Source: Acidobacteriota bacterium | GTDB taxonomy: Bacteria; Acidobacteriota; Terriglobia; Terriglobales; Acidobacteriaceae | Direction of reading: 5' to 3' | Assembly (NCBI GenBank): GCA_021793405.1 | Contig: JAJYSV010000005.1 | Location: 62,001-126,000, forward strand | Length of the DNA stretch: 64,000 bases | Part shown: in pieces, positions 39,836 to 50,485 of the stretch | Numbering within the stretch: the first letter of the stretch is position 1 | How the letters are laid out: the number at the start of each line of letters is the position of its first letter | The notes under the pieces: generated by a model | Told to the model about the DNA's origin: nothing | What the model saw: the letters and a program-made list of their open reading frames with translations, nothing else | The model's database searches: none | Program-made: the position numbers and the translations under genes

Positions 39836-42691
39836 ATGTCTTCACTCAATGTGGGGACCACCTGGACTGAGATGCAGACCCAACAAGAGTTATTACAGGC
39901 ATTGAGGCAGAACATCGACGGCGCGGTCGCGATCACCAGTACCGTGCGTGCCGCGCGCGCGTTGCGGCAACAGTACAACCAGGAGCAGCAGGCTAGTGGG
40001 AACCATGGCTGGCGGTCGCCACAGATTCTGGCCTGGGAGCCGTGGCTGGGCACGCTGTGGGATGCCGCAATCCTATGCGGGGCCGAGTCGCGCGTGCCGC
40101 TTACGGGCGTGCAGGAGACTGAGCTTTGGCGGCAAGTATTGGAGCGGGATGAAGTTGCCGCGCGGACATTGTCGATTGCCGGTCTGGCCGAGCAGGCGCA
40201 GCAAGCATGGGAAGCCATGCAGCAATATCGAATCCCTCTGCAGGATTTGCGGAGTGATAGCAGTATGGATGCGCAGGCCTTTTCCCGGTGGGCGACGGAG
40301 ATGGGGAAACTCTGCCGGCGATCTTCTTTCCTGTCGTCCTCGTTGATTGAAACCACACTTGCGACGGTGGTTCGTTCGGGCAAGATTCGATTGCCGGAAA
40401 CAATCTTTCTGATCGGATTCGACCGGACGACGCCATCGCAAAATCTTCTGATTGAGGCTCTTCGCGCTTATGGCTGCCGCGTGCTGCAGGCTGAGTTTGA
40501 ACAGACAACAAGTGAGGCAGTTCGCGCGCCTGCAATTGTTTATGCGCACACGCTGGAAGAAGAGATTGAGGCGGCGGCGCGCTGGATACGTGCAACTCTT
40601 TTTGAAAATCGAAACCAGCGAATTGGCGTCATCGTTCCGGCGCTCGAGGAAATGCGCGATCGGGTCGATGCAACATTTCGGCGGATACTGGCGCCTTCCT
40701 CCATGGACGTCCACACTTCAAGCGCGCGATTGCCGTATGAGTTTTCCTTGGGCACTGCCATGCATCACATGCAGCCGATTCGCACAGCGCTGAAGCTGTT
40801 GCAATGGTTGGCGGAGGCGATGCCGGCGGAGGAAATTTCCTGGCTGTTGGTGCATGGAGGGTTCAGCACCGGGTCCGCGGACGCTCGCGCGATGCTGGAT
40901 AAAAACTTACGCGACCGCGACTATCAGTTGGGAGGTCCCGTCTCTTTCATCGCGTTCCGACAATGGTTGTCGCAAGCTGGGAACAAGGAAGATGTCGCGT
41001 TTCTGCGGCGAACCATCGAGCGCGTTTCTGTGGCTGCAAACCGCCAAGACTTGGACAGAAGCCGCTCCTTTGCCGATTGGCGCGAATGCATCGAAGAACT
41101 GCTGGCCGCCGCCGACTGGCATCTGCTGACGGCGACCGACAGCGCGGAGTATCAACTGCTGCGACGATGGAATGTGCTTCTGAACGACCTTTCATCCCTC
41201 AACGCGGTCGCGGGTCCAGTGACGTTTTCTGCGGCGATGGAAAGGCTGAGAACTCTGGCCGCGACCATGCTTTTCATTCTGGAGACGCAGAATGCTCCGG
41301 TACAGATTCTCGGCGCTTCCGAGTCGGCGGGGCTTTTGTTCGACCAAATCTGGTGGATGAATGCGCACGCGAGCAGCTGGCCGCCCCGCGGACATGCACA
41401 GCCTTTCCTTCCATGGAGCGTGCAGCGCGCAGCCCATATGCCCTACGCCGATCCAGAGCAAGACTATGGATTTGCGTTGCGCGTGACGAAGAGGATTCTC
41501 AACTCCGCGAAGAATGCTGTTGTCAGTTTTGCGCTCCAGGAAAGCGATCCGACGACGGCTAGCGCGCATGTTCCTAGCCCAGAGATTGCCGTATCACCAT
41601 TGGTCCGGGACCTCTTGCCGTATGCATCCCTGATTGCGGTTGCAGAGTTTTTGCCGCACCAGAATCAAGTGGAGAGAGGTGGAGGTTCTGGAGCGCTGGA
41701 ATCGGTAGATGAAGAGTCCGCGGTTTCATTCCAGCCAGACCGGGTGCGCGGCGGCGTCACTTTTCTAAAACAGCAAGCAGCCTGCCCGTTTCGCGCATTC
41801 GCGGAGTTTCGCCTGGGCACCGAACCACTGGCCGAGCCTGAGAACGGACTGTCCGCCGCCGCACAGGGAACTATTATGCACGAAGTCCTGCAGAACTTTT
41901 GGTGCGAGATGCAGTCGCGGCAGAGATTGCTCGAGCATACGGACGAGCAGCTTCGCCACGTTTTGGGGGGGCACATTCGCAACGCTTTGCGAAGATTTCT
42001 CGAGCATTCCGATGAGCCATGGCAAAGATCGCTGCTTGAGATTGAGGCTGACCGCGTGGAAGAACGGCTGCTGACATGGCTGGCAATGGAAAAGCAGCGC
42101 GCGGAGTTTACCGTGCTGAAGACGGAAGACACGGTGGTCGCCGCACACTTGGGCGGCATCGAACTGAGCTGCCGTATCGACAGATTCGACGCAGTGGCGC
42201 ACGGCATTGTCTTGATGGATTACAAGACGGGGGTTGTGAAGGCCAATGCATGCGACGGCGACCGTCCCGACGAGCCGCAGCTTCCGGCCTACGCAGTTTT
42301 GCGGCAACCACCCGCGCCGGAAAACAATCCGCTGGTGGGAATCGCCTTTGCTGGGCTGCACGCGAGGAACGTTGGATTCACAGTGGTCGGCTCTCTTCCA
42401 GGAATTTTCCCGGCCTCTCCTGGAACGGCGAAAAACAAACGCGCCAGCTTGTCAGCGAAAGAAATGGAACAGCAGCAGGCAGAGTGGAACGGGACGCTGA
42501 CGCGGCTGGCGGAAGATTTTCGACTCGGCACAGCTGTGGTTGACCCGAAGCATGGAAGCGAGACCTGCAAATATTGTGCGCAGGCTTTGCTGTGCCGGAT
42601 TGGCGAGACGGGAGATACGGCTGAAAACGTCGAGGACGACGGCGGGGGCGATTTTTCCGCTGCAGACGACTTGCAAGGGTCGGAGCCATGA
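39836..42691 (+). CDS. addB: AddB-like nuclease/helicase subunit
   Basis: A 951-residue partner of AddA in double-strand break resection, the Gram-negative and Gram-positive equivalent of RecBCD. The N-terminal ~600 residues are a degenerate helicase fold ([35 protein letters not shown]). The C-terminal PD-(D/E)XK nuclease shows [18 protein letters not shown] and VLMDYKTG, and cysteines typical of the AddB iron-sulfur site: [13 protein letters not shown] before the nuclease and [10 protein letters not shown] after it. Starts at 39836 and 39872 are both possible; I took the upstream ATG. It overlaps addA by 4 bp (ATGA), so the two are translationally coupled. Confidence 0.87.
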   Translation: MSSLNVGTTWTEMQTQQELLQALRQNIDGAVAITSTVRAARALRQQYNQEQQASGNHGWRSPQILAWEPWLGTLWDAAILCGAESRVPLTGVQETELWRQVLERDEVAARTLSIAGLAEQAQQAWEAMQQYRIPLQDLRSDSSMDAQAFSRWATEMGKLCRRSSFLSSSLIETTLATVVRSGKIRLPETIFLIGFDRTTPSQNLLIEALRAYGCRVLQAEFEQTTSEAVRAPAIVYAHTLEEEIEAAARWIRATLFENRNQRIGVIVPALEEMRDRVDATFRRILAPSSMDVHTSSARLPYEFSLGTAMHHMQPIRTALKLLQWLAEAMPAEEISWLLVHGGFSTGSADARAMLDKNLRDRDYQLGGPVSFIAFRQWLSQAGNKEDVAFLRRTIERVSVAANRQDLDRSRSFADWRECIEELLAAADWHLLTATDSAEYQLLRRWNVLLNDLSSLNAVAGPVTFSAAMERLRTLAATMLFILETQNAPVQILGASESAGLLFDQIWWMNAHASSWPPRGHAQPFLPWSVQRAAHMPYADPEQDYGFALRVTKRILNSAKNAVVSFALQESDPTTASAHVPSPEIAVSPLVRDLLPYASLIAVAEFLPHQNQVERGGGSGALESVDEESAVSFQPDRVRGGVTFLKQQAACPFRAFAEFRLGTEPLAEPENGLSAAAQGTIMHEVLQNFWCEMQSRQRLLEHTDEQLRHVLGGHIRNALRRFLEHSDEPWQRSLLEIEADRVEERLLTWLAMEKQRAEFTVLKTEDTVVAAHLGGIELSCRIDRFDAVAHGIVLMDYKTGVVKANACDGDRPDEPQLPAYAVLRQPPAPENNPLVGIAFAGLHARNVGFTVVGSLPGIFPASPGTAKNKRASLSAKEMEQQQAEWNGTLTRLAEDFRLGTAVVDPKHGSETCKYCAQALLCRIGETGDTAENVEDDGGGDFSAADDLQGSEP

Positions 42692-45600
42692 GTAGCGTGC
42701 ACAGATTTCCCTCCATTGAAGATCGAGACTCGTTGCCAGTGCATCGCGAGGCCTCCGCGCGTGAAGACGCGTGGGACGTCGAGCAGTCCTGGATTGTGGA
42801 CGCGCCCGCCGGCTCCGGCAAGACAGAGTTATTGATGCAGCGTTTTCTACGATTGCTGGCGCGCGTGGAGCAGCCGGAAGAAGTGCTGGCCATTACCTTC
42901 ACCCGGAAGGCTGCCGCGGAGATGCGGGACCGAATTCTGGAATCGCTACGGGACGCGCAGCGCGCCGCGCCGCTCGATTCTGATGCTGCGCACAAACTGC
43001 AAACTCGAAAGTTTGCCCTGGAGGCGCTCGAAACAAACGCGAAACTTGGATGGAATCTGGTTCGCCAGCCGCACCGATTGAATATTCGCACCATCGATTC
43101 TTTGTGCAGCGAAATTACGAATCGTCTTCCGGTGCTTTCACGGCTGGGTGCGGAGATGCGCCCGGTGGACGATGCTTCCGATGTCTACGTCGCCGCAGCA
43201 CAGGCGGCACTGGAGGAGGTAGGGGGAAGCGATGTCCGCTTGCGAGCGGCGGTACGGAGCCTGCTGCTGCATTTGGACAACCGAATGGAAACGGCCGTGG
43301 GGCTGCTGGCGGACATGCTAAGCAGTCGCGATCAATGGGGACGTGATTTTCCCATCGACCGGGAACGTTCCGACAAGGAACTGGATATGATCATCCGGGA
43401 AAAATTTGAAGCGCCGCTACGACAGTCTTGCGACGAAACATTGCAACTTGCTTTTCAATTCCTGCCTGAGAAAAACTGGGAGCAAATCTTCGATCTTGCG
43501 CGATTCGCCGGCGGGAAACTGGATTCTTCTGGAATCAAGAATATCTTTGGCGACGTGCTCCACACTTTCGGCGTTCCACCGTGCAATCACCAGCAGCTTG
43601 CCGCATGGAAGGCGGCCGCGCGATTGCTACTAACAAACGAATGCTGTTTGAGAAAGCCACGGGGGGTCAGCATTCAACTTGGGTTCGAGGCAAAGCAGCC
43701 GCGTACGTTGGAATTCAAAGCTTTGCTTGATTCTTTGCAGGGAGAAGAGCGACTGGTTCGAGCGCTGGGCAAAGTAATCGGGCTGCCGCCAGCTTGCTAT
43801 ACGGAGCAGCAGAGGATAATTTTGCGGTCGAGTTTTCTGTTGCTGCGGCGCGCGCTGGCGCATTTGAAATTTGCGTTCGCACAGACCGGCAGTTCGGACT
43901 TCGTGGAAATTTCCATGGCCGCCAATCAAGCGCTCGACGATGAACCGGACTCATTGGCACTGGCATTCGGCACTGCGATTCAGCATTTGCTGGTGGATGA
44001 AATGCAGGACACTTCGATCACGCAGTTTGAAATGCTCAGCAAGCTGGTGCGGGGATGGGATGGGCACAGCCAGACGGTGTTTCTCGTCGGCGATCCCAAG
44101 CAGTCCATCTATCGTTTTCGCCATGTCGAGGTGGAACTGTTTGCGCGCGCGCGCCGTGAGGGGCTGGGCGGCGTCCGTCTGAAACCGCTTCGTCTGCACA
44201 GCAATTTTCGTTCTCAAGCGAGCCTGGTGCGCCAGACGAACGAGGCTTTCGCGCGGATCTTTGAAAACGAAGCGGAAGAAGACGCCATTGGGTTTGAGCC
44301 GTCCGAAGCGACGCATCGGGAGGAGGAAACAGAGCGGTTGTTCTGGCATCCGCATGTGCAGCGGGCGCAGAACGCGAGTGAGGATGCAAGCGCGCAAGAC
44401 GAAGAAGATCCAGGAGCAGTAGAGGCGCGCAAGGTCTGTGAAGCCATCGAACGTCATCGAATGCAGACGGCTTCTGGAGAAAGACGGCCGAGTATAGCCA
44501 TTCTGGTGCGCGCCAGGAGCCATGTTGCTCCGATCCTGAAAGAAATGCGCGCGCGTGGCATTCCGTACCGCGCGGTTGAAATGGATACATTGCCGGATCG
44601 CCAACCCATCCTGGACGTGCTGGCCATTGCGCGCAGTCTGTTGCATTCGGCGGACCGCGTGGCATGGCTCGCAGTCTTGCGTGCGCCGTGGTGCGGGCTG
44701 ACATTGAAGGACCTGCTTGCATTGTGTGGCAATGACGATTCGCAGTGGAACCGCAAAACGGTTATGGAGCTGTTTCGGCAACGTACTTCACTGCTGAGCG
44801 CGGATGGAAGGAGGCGGGCGGATCGCGCTTTGCGAGCGATGGAAGCGGCTCGGGAACAGTCTCTGAGGGAACGCTTTTCGACGCTGGTCGAGCGGATTTG
44901 GCATACGCTGGGAGGGCCGCACTGCATTCCGGAACAAGAACTGCCCGTGATTCATGAATTTTTCCGAATGCTGGACAAGCTGGAAAACGAAAATGGTTGG
45001 CCGACGGCTGCGCAGTTGGAAGAGAGAATCGGGGATCTATATGCGCCACCGGCGGCAACTGAGGATTCTCCGGTTGAGGTGCTCACTCTATACAAGGCCA
45101 AGGGGCTGGAATGGGATGTCGTGTTGCTGCCAGGTCTGCATCGTTCTTCGCGGAGAAATGCTCCGCGACTTGCGGAGTGGATGGAGCAGATATCGCGCCG
45201 CGAAGGGAATGCAGGCTCCGATGCCGTCAGCCGAGTATTTCTGGCGCCCATCAAGCATGTTGCCGAGGAGAAGGAAGCCATCGGCGACTGGATCCGCATC
45301 GCCCGCAGTGAATCTGACCGGGCGGAACTGAAGCGCCTGTTGTATGTGGGCTGTACGCGGGCACGGCTGGAGGTGCACATGTTCGCACAATGCCGGGAGG
45401 TAAAAAACGGCGAGCTCGGCAAGGCACGCGTGCAGACACTACTGCACACGGCATGGCCGGTTGCAGAGGCGATTTTCGCGCAACATGCCAGCACGACGTT
45501 ATCCGGCCACATCGCCGCCAGGAAGAATGTAGAAATGCCGTCTGTGCCGCCATTTCCATCGGCTCGGCCCGGGAGCGAATTGCCGGGTCGCTTGGAATCC

Positions 45601-46401
45601 ATCGCTGCGGGAAGAGCGGCAGTCGAATCCCATCCGATGATTCGGCTCAAGAATTTTCAGCGTCTTCGCGGCGATTGGCAGGCACCTCCGGCGCTCGCCG
45701 ACGTTCCAATGGCGCCGTCGCTCGCGTGGCATTCAGACATCGGCGAAGATGGCAGCGACGAGGAACGTCCAGCTTTCAATCGTCCACAAGGATCGTGGCG
45801 GGCGCGTGTCTTCGGAACAGTGTTGCACGCATTTCTGGAGCCATTGGCAACCATCCTGGCACAACACACGGAGTCGGATGCCGTTACGCAGGCGATCAAT
45901 CAACTAGCCCAGCCGATCCGACTGCAACTACTGAGCAGCGGTCATTCACCGATCGAGGCTGGCAAAGAAGCGACTCGTATTTTGGCTTCCTTGCAAAGCG
46001 TGGCGCGCGACGAGAATGGACGCTGGATCCTTGCGCCCCATTCAAGTCCCATAGCAGCCCAAGGAGTTTCTTCTTCCGGCCGCGGCTTCGAAGTTCCGTT
46101 GACAGCGCTCAGCCGAAATGCCATGCGATCCGTCCGCGTCGATCGCATGTTTGTTGCCGGCGAATCTCCCATGGCTGCGGGTGAAAAAGCCCTGTGGATT
46201 GTGGATTTCAAAACTGCTTCGTACGGACTGGCCCACGTCGAGGAATTTTTTATCGAAGAACGGAAACAGTATGCCGAGCAGATGCAACTGTATGGCGACA
46301 TTGCCCGGGCGGCGTATCCGGGTGATCGGGTAGTCCGGCTGGGCCTCTATTATCCCCTGTTGTCGCGCTTCCTGTGGTGGCCCCACGAATCCGTTCCCTG
46401 A
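42688..46401 (+). CDS. addA: AddA-like UvrD-family helicase-nuclease
   Basis: A 1237-residue superfamily 1 helicase fused to a nuclease. Visible helicase motifs: Walker [16 protein letters not shown] (about residues 38-52), [14 protein letters not shown] (Ia), [10 protein letters not shown] (motif II), [12 protein letters not shown] (III), a UvrD C-terminal block [20 protein letters not shown] (V) and [15 protein letters not shown] (VI). The C-terminal PD-(D/E)XK nuclease begins with [12 protein letters not shown] and ends with LWIVDFKTA. With AddB it unwinds and degrades DNA ends before RecA loading. 4-bp overlap with addB. No Chi recognition can be read from sequence. Confidence 0.93.
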   Translation: MSSVHRFPSIEDRDSLPVHREASAREDAWDVEQSWIVDAPAGSGKTELLMQRFLRLLARVEQPEEVLAITFTRKAAAEMRDRILESLRDAQRAAPLDSDAAHKLQTRKFALEALETNAKLGWNLVRQPHRLNIRTIDSLCSEITNRLPVLSRLGAEMRPVDDASDVYVAAAQAALEEVGGSDVRLRAAVRSLLLHLDNRMETAVGLLADMLSSRDQWGRDFPIDRERSDKELDMIIREKFEAPLRQSCDETLQLAFQFLPEKNWEQIFDLARFAGGKLDSSGIKNIFGDVLHTFGVPPCNHQQLAAWKAAARLLLTNECCLRKPRGVSIQLGFEAKQPRTLEFKALLDSLQGEERLVRALGKVIGLPPACYTEQQRIILRSSFLLLRRALAHLKFAFAQTGSSDFVEISMAANQALDDEPDSLALAFGTAIQHLLVDEMQDTSITQFEMLSKLVRGWDGHSQTVFLVGDPKQSIYRFRHVEVELFARARREGLGGVRLKPLRLHSNFRSQASLVRQTNEAFARIFENEAEEDAIGFEPSEATHREEETERLFWHPHVQRAQNASEDASAQDEEDPGAVEARKVCEAIERHRMQTASGERRPSIAILVRARSHVAPILKEMRARGIPYRAVEMDTLPDRQPILDVLAIARSLLHSADRVAWLAVLRAPWCGLTLKDLLALCGNDDSQWNRKTVMELFRQRTSLLSADGRRRADRALRAMEAAREQSLRERFSTLVERIWHTLGGPHCIPEQELPVIHEFFRMLDKLENENGWPTAAQLEERIGDLYAPPAATEDSPVEVLTLYKAKGLEWDVVLLPGLHRSSRRNAPRLAEWMEQISRREGNAGSDAVSRVFLAPIKHVAEEKEAIGDWIRIARSESDRAELKRLLYVGCTRARLEVHMFAQCREVKNGELGKARVQTLLHTAWPVAEAIFAQHASTTLSGHIAARKNVEMPSVPPFPSARPGSELPGRLESIAAGRAAVESHPMIRLKNFQRLRGDWQAPPALADVPMAPSLAWHSDIGEDGSDEERPAFNRPQGSWRARVFGTVLHAFLEPLATILAQHTESDAVTQAINQLAQPIRLQLLSSGHSPIEAGKEATRILASLQSVARDENGRWILAPHSSPIAAQGVSSSGRGFEVPLTALSRNAMRSVRVDRMFVAGESPMAAGEKALWIVDFKTASYGLAHVEEFFIEERKQYAEQMQLYGDIARAAYPGDRVVRLGLYYPLLSRFLWWPHESVP

Positions 46402-46424
46402 AGGATCGCGAACCTGGCGTGCGA

Positions 46425-46667
46425 TCAAGGATGCAATGTCTCAGGCTGGATCGTCGCCTGCTCCATGATGGCCCGCTCAATGGTGGCGTTGATCTCCGCA
46501 CCCAGCAGCATGATGTCTTCGCGGGTATCCAGTCCAGAAGAAATACCTGTGCCGATCTTCCCCACCGGACCATGTTCGACGAGGTCCCCGTTTCTGCGAT
46601 TGTTCGGTCGATAGGCTCTACCATGGCCATCCAGTGAGATGCCGATATTGGCTGCCCCAAATCTGGT
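46425..46667 (-). pseudogene. Gene fragment, possibly C-terminus of a YihY-like protein
   Basis: An 81-codon open frame without a start codon until near its middle ends in GLDTREDIMLLGAEINATIE followed by RAIMEQATIQPE. The LLGAEINA text resembles the C-terminal end of YihY/BrkB-type membrane proteins (typically LLGAEINAE), but the preceding residues are polar and not membrane-like. It occupies the 384-bp gap between addA and the GH3 gene. It could be a recombined gene scrap or coincidence; the rest of the gap (46668-46785) shows nothing recognisable. Confidence 0.22.
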
Positions 46668-46785
46668 TCAGCACAAAATGACTTGCTTGCAAAGGTCGCC
46701 GGTCCGTCATCCCAAATGCTCTCGCGACAGCATTGCGATTCGCAGTAACAGGACCTTCAAGCCGCTCGGATCCGGGGCCGGAATT

Positions 46786-48846
46786 CTAGTGAAATTCTAC
46801 GGATCCATGCAGCAAAATATTCGCGGAAGAAGAGCCAGCCATCAAGGAATAGATGCCCGGTTGAATACGCCATGCGTGGTCCATCTCCGACCAATATGAG
46901 AAAGCCCGTGCGTTGAGCGTCATCGCAACCGCTTCAGACTGGCCCGGTTGGAGCATTACCCTTCGAAATCCTTTGAGTTGTTCGGGGGGTTCATTGCCCT
47001 CGTCAATAGGTGGGAAGCCCACATAGAGTTGGGCGACCTCCGCTCCCGGATACGTTCCGACATTCTTCACGCGAAATCGCAGCGTGACCACGTGCGTGGA
47101 TGAATCCACATGAGCGATAGCGAAGTCGGAATAGGCAAAGGTGGTGTAGGAGAGACCGAAGCCGAAAGGGAAAAGTGGCCTCACGTTATGCGTCTGGTAC
47201 CACCGGTAGCCAACCTGGATGCCTTCAGTGTAGTGGACGATTGTTCCATCACCCGGATATTGCATGGAATTGTTGGCGAGTGTGTCCTGTACACGCCGGG
47301 GGAAGGTGACGGGCAGCTTGCCGGATGGATCGACAGTTCCAAACAAAATATCGGCCAGCACATTCCCATCTTCCTCACCTGGATACCAAGTTTCCAGGAC
47401 CGCGGGAACGTTTTGCAGCCATGGCATCAGCACCGCCGAGCCAGTTTGCAGCACCACGACGGTTCGTGGATTTGCGTGGGCGATGGCCGTGATGAGGTCA
47501 TCCTGATGACCGGGCAATGTGAGCGACTGATCCTGCCCCTCTGTGTCCTGATCGCCGACTACCACGATCGCCACTGCTGCTTTGGCTGCGGCATCCGCGG
47601 CGGCGGGAATGTCCGATCCATCCAGAACGGTTAATTTAGCCTGATCCGGAAGATGAGCGCGGATGCCATCCTCCGGCTGTATGGAATAGAAAGGGATTAC
47701 AAGGGAGCTGCCGCCGCCCCCGGTCAGGGTTCGCACCGCATAGGGTCCGATAAGTGCTACGGAATGGAGCGAACGATAATCCAGCGGAAGAAGATGGTTT
47801 TGGTTGCGGAGGAGAACCGCTCCCTCCTCGGCAATGGAACGAGCTACAGCGCCATCGGCCAGGACAGGGATTGCCTGCATCGATCGGCGCTTTCCAAACA
47901 TTCCAAATTGCATCATCGTGGCATAGCGGCGAATCAGTTTGTCGTCGATCAGGGAAGAGGGGACTGTTCCGGATTGGACAGCCTGCTGAAGCTGGGCGGA
48001 GAAATATTTTCCGGTGGGCATCTCGAGATCGAGGCCAGCCAGCGCGCTGGGGATCGTGCTGTGAACTGCTCCAAAATCTGAAATGACAAAGCCTTCGAAG
48101 TGCCAGTCATCCTTGAGGACGTCTGTCAAAAGAAATTTGTTGGCGCAATTGAATTCTCCATTCACGCGCGGGTATGCGCACATCACCGATGCAACATGTC
48201 CATCCTTCACTGCGGCCCTGAAGGCCGGCATGTAGATCTCCCGCAATGCGCGAGCGCCAACAATTTCATTGATGCTGCCGCGATCCGTCTCCTGATTGTT
48301 CGCGACATAGTGCTTTACATTTGCCATGACGCCACTGGACTGAATGCCGATAATATTGGCGACGGCAAGGCGGGATGCCAGAAATGGATCTTCTCCATAG
48401 GCTTCAAAGACACGACCAGATTGAGGGACCCTCGCGATATTCACGTCTGGAGCTTCCAGCAGGTCTGACCCAAGATCGCTAGCTTCCGACCCGGCAACTT
48501 CTCCATATTTGCGGGCAGCATTTGTATCCCAACTGGCGGCCAAGGCAATCGGCGCAGGCAGAGCGGTAGCGCGCAGCTGTGGGCTGCTTCCCCCGGGACC
48601 TGCGCCTGCGGGACCGTTCGTCATGGTGAGCGACGGAATACCAAGCCTCGAAACCCCGGGCACAAAACGGTAGTGATGTTCATCGCGGACGCCGTGGAGC
48701 TGGCTTATCTTTTCGGGCAATGTCATTCGTTGCACGATAGCCCGGACCTTGGCTTCCGCCTGCTTCGTGCTGAGGGTCTGCGCTCGAGAGCCGACTGCCG
48801 CTAACAGAAGCAGAGCCGTCCTCGTGCCGATTCGCGAAATCTTCAA
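46786..48846 (-). CDS. Exported GH3 glycoside hydrolase (beta-glucosidase type)
   Basis: A 686-residue family 3 glycosidase. Signal peptide at residues 1-22 (ALLLLAAVGSRA). The catalytic TIM barrel has NGPAGAGPGG, the KHY motif at 178-180, and the nucleophile Asp257 in VISDFGAVHS (Phe where many family members have Trp). The alpha/beta sandwich carries the acid/base region near residues 400-480 (GDQDTEGQDQSLTLPGHQDD), and a fibronectin III-like domain ends the protein (FGFGLSYTTFAYSDF; GAEVAQLYVGFP). Likely releases glucose or xylose from the ends of oligosaccharides in the periplasm. It precedes a sugar catabolic cluster but is on the other strand. Confidence 0.93.
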   Translation of the reverse strand: MKISRIGTRTALLLLAAVGSRAQTLSTKQAEAKVRAIVQRMTLPEKISQLHGVRDEHHYRFVPGVSRLGIPSLTMTNGPAGAGPGGSSPQLRATALPAPIALAASWDTNAARKYGEVAGSEASDLGSDLLEAPDVNIARVPQSGRVFEAYGEDPFLASRLAVANIIGIQSSGVMANVKHYVANNQETDRGSINEIVGARALREIYMPAFRAAVKDGHVASVMCAYPRVNGEFNCANKFLLTDVLKDDWHFEGFVISDFGAVHSTIPSALAGLDLEMPTGKYFSAQLQQAVQSGTVPSSLIDDKLIRRYATMMQFGMFGKRRSMQAIPVLADGAVARSIAEEGAVLLRNQNHLLPLDYRSLHSVALIGPYAVRTLTGGGGSSLVIPFYSIQPEDGIRAHLPDQAKLTVLDGSDIPAAADAAAKAAVAIVVVGDQDTEGQDQSLTLPGHQDDLITAIAHANPRTVVVLQTGSAVLMPWLQNVPAVLETWYPGEEDGNVLADILFGTVDPSGKLPVTFPRRVQDTLANNSMQYPGDGTIVHYTEGIQVGYRWYQTHNVRPLFPFGFGLSYTTFAYSDFAIAHVDSSTHVVTLRFRVKNVGTYPGAEVAQLYVGFPPIDEGNEPPEQLKGFRRVMLQPGQSEAVAMTLNARAFSYWSEMDHAWRIQPGIYSLMAGSSSANILLHGSVEFH

Positions 48847-49157
48847 GGGTTAAATCTCCATTGCCTGCAAGTTATCGCGGGATTGTCCGCAAAAAGATCA
48901 TGATCAGCGACTCAGTTCAGAGGAACGCAATGCGGTTGTTCCCACCGACGGAGCCAGTGCGCAGTGGAACCGTCGTGAAGCGCGCCCAAATTACGTAAGA
49001 CACTGTCCTATTATTTCACCTGGAGGATTCATGCAATCACGTGAGAGGGCGGCACTGGAAACAGAAGTGTCTTGCGGCTTGGCTCGCAAAGGTAAGGCAA
49101 GCTAATGGACGAACATGTTTCTTATTAGGGTGAGCCGACGCGCGAGAAAAGCTGGAC
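48847..49157. other. Gap upstream of GH3 with a short leader-like reading frame
   Basis: A 311-bp region. It contains a 24-codon reading frame at 49031-49105 (starting MQSRERAALE) preceded by GGAGG 6 nt upstream. Nothing else stands out. The frame may be the 5' stub of a lost gene, since the RraA fragment follows. Confidence 0.4.
49031..49105 (+). CDS. 24-codon frame with strong ribosome binding site
   Basis: Encodes MQSRERAALETEVSCGLARK and four more residues. The GGAGG site at ideal spacing is better than that of several full genes here. The peptide has no recognisable motif and may be the start of a truncated gene (perhaps the one that left the RraA C-terminus downstream), a leader peptide or chance. 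Confidence 0.25.
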   Translation: MQSRERAALETEVSCGLARKGKAS

Positions 49158-49346
49158 ATGCTGGACGAGGTACGCCCTGGATACTTGCGTTATATTGCGG
49201 TGTTCGGAACGGTAGTTTATCCAGGCGATTTGATCCATGCGGACCAACATGGAGCGGGTGTTATTCCGCAAGCGGTCGCTCGGGAAGTGATCAACGCCAC
49301 TCAAGAAATTGAGCGTGATGAAAAAGTGATGATTGGGTTATGTTAA
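49158..49346 (+). pseudogene. C-terminal fragment of an RraA-family protein
   Basis: The 62-residue frame reads like the end of an RraA/HMG-aldolase-family protein: VFGTVVYPGDLIHADQHGAG, VIPQAVAREVINATQEIERD, ending EKVMIGLC. In intact members (about 220 residues) the PGDLxxAD motif sits after a complete alpha/beta/beta domain with the GxxxxRD active site; that part is absent. Family members often sit in sugar-acid operons, which fits the neighbouring genes. The upstream frame stays open for a few codons (AREKLD) without a ribosome binding site. Confidence 0.7.
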
Positions 49347-49418
49347 GTCGGACACGTTTTTCAATTTCGGAACTCGACAAATTGATTTCTCCGGAATACT
49401 AGCACTGCTGGGAGCTAC

Positions 49419-50234
49419 CTATCCGGCGATCGCGGAAGTTCGGCCTGCAGGTTTCCGGTTCTCGTGCCGGCCGGCGACGATGACCTGGACTCCAGATTCC
49501 CGCAGAACGTTGATGTATGTCTGATCGGTGCCGGAATCCGTCACCAGGGTGTGGATGTCTGTGGACGGCCCGACATAGGCGAACCCTTGGTTGCCGAATT
49601 TGCTGTGGTCGGCCAATCCGATCCGTTCCTTGGCAATTTTTGTAATCTGTTTTTTGATCGAAGCTTCCCCTTGACTCGCCGTCGAAATGCCGTAGTCCGG
49701 GTCGATCGCGCTGATGCCAAGAACAGCCTTGTCCACTCGAATTTCAGTGAGCGATCGCTGCGCCCACAACCCGGAAAGATAGAAGATATCGCGCTGCAGG
49801 TCGCCACCCGTGCACATGACGTTGATATGTGCGGCGCGCTGCAGCTGGCAGACGATCAAAGGTGAGTTGGTAACCACGGTGAGGCGGTTCCGCTGCAGCA
49901 GGTGCGCGGCCAGTTCGTACACCGTGGTGCTGCCTTCCAGAAAAACTGTATCGCCGTCGAGAATCAATTTCGCAGCCGCTTCGGCGATCCACTGCTTCTG
50001 TTCCAGATTGGTCCGCCCAAGCGCCTCATACGACGGCTGGAAGTTGGTGCTGGTCGTCTTGGAAACGGCTCCTCCATGGGAGCGGACCAGCAGGCCTTCT
50101 TCTTCCAGTGCCGCCAGATCTCTGCGGATCGTCGCCGCGGTCACGCCAAGCGTCGTTTTGAGCTCGGTCGCGCTCACCGTGCGCTGCCGGGCCAGTACTT
50201 CACAGATTCGGAAACGCCGTTCCTCAGCGAGCAT
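49419..50234 (-). CDS. DeoR-family transcriptional repressor
   Basis: A 271-residue sugar-responsive repressor. The N-terminal winged helix-turn-helix has the DeoR signature RQRTVSATELKTTLGVTAAT followed by IRRDLAALEEEGLLVRSHGG. The C-terminal sugar-phosphate-sensing domain (DeoRC) carries FLEGSTTVYELAAHL, the TNSPLI turn, GGDLQRDIFYLSG and DKAVLGISAIDPDYGISTAS. The ligand is expected to be a phosphorylated intermediate. It is divergent from the aldolase operon; GAGGGCCAGGAC precedes the ATG at 50234, and three direct repeats lie 22-50 bp upstream, so it probably represses itself and the operon. Confidence 0.92.
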   Translation of the reverse strand: MLAEERRFRICEVLARQRTVSATELKTTLGVTAATIRRDLAALEEEGLLVRSHGGAVSKTTSTNFQPSYEALGRTNLEQKQWIAEAAAKLILDGDTVFLEGSTTVYELAAHLLQRNRLTVVTNSPLIVCQLQRAAHINVMCTGGDLQRDIFYLSGLWAQRSLTEIRVDKAVLGISAIDPDYGISTASQGEASIKKQITKIAKERIGLADHSKFGNQGFAYVGPSTDIHTLVTDSGTDQTYINVLRESGVQVIVAGRHENRKPAGRTSAIAG

Positions 50235-50255
50235 GTCCTGGCCCTCTATCTATCT

Positions 50256-50284
50256 ATATGTCCCATAATATGTCCTATATGTCC
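50256..50284. promoter_or_regulatory. Triple direct repeat, likely DeoR-type operator
   Basis: ATATGTCC occurs three times at 50256-50263, 50268-50275 and 50277-50284, spaced by 12 and 9 bp (start to start), all on one strand, immediately upstream of the repressor start at 50234. A related GCATGTCC covers the start codon itself. Placement suggests an operator or cooperative binding site for the adjacent DeoR-family protein. Binding is inferred. Confidence 0.5.
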
Positions 50285-50406
50285 CACCGCGATGCTGGTC
50301 GCCTCGCTGTCGATCATAACGATTCTGAGCATAGCAGCTATGCCTGATTTCCGCAGATATCGCTCCTCAAAGCGATCAGAAAAGAATAATAATGAACATA
50401 AAGCAT

Positions 50407-50436
50407 TGACATTCGAACCATTTTCTCGATAGTTTA
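50407..50436 (+). promoter_or_regulatory. Candidate sigma-70 promoter of the sugar operon
   Basis: A perfect -35 TTGACA (50407-50412) is followed after 18 bp by TAGTTT (or after 17 bp by ATAGTT). The transcript would start about 40 bp before the TTG of the aldolase gene at 50486. The region is AT-rich relative to its surroundings. No experimental support. Confidence 0.45.
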
Positions 50437-50485
50437 TGAAAGATGCAACCATGTTTGCATAGAAACGATAAGCTAGGGGGAATTC

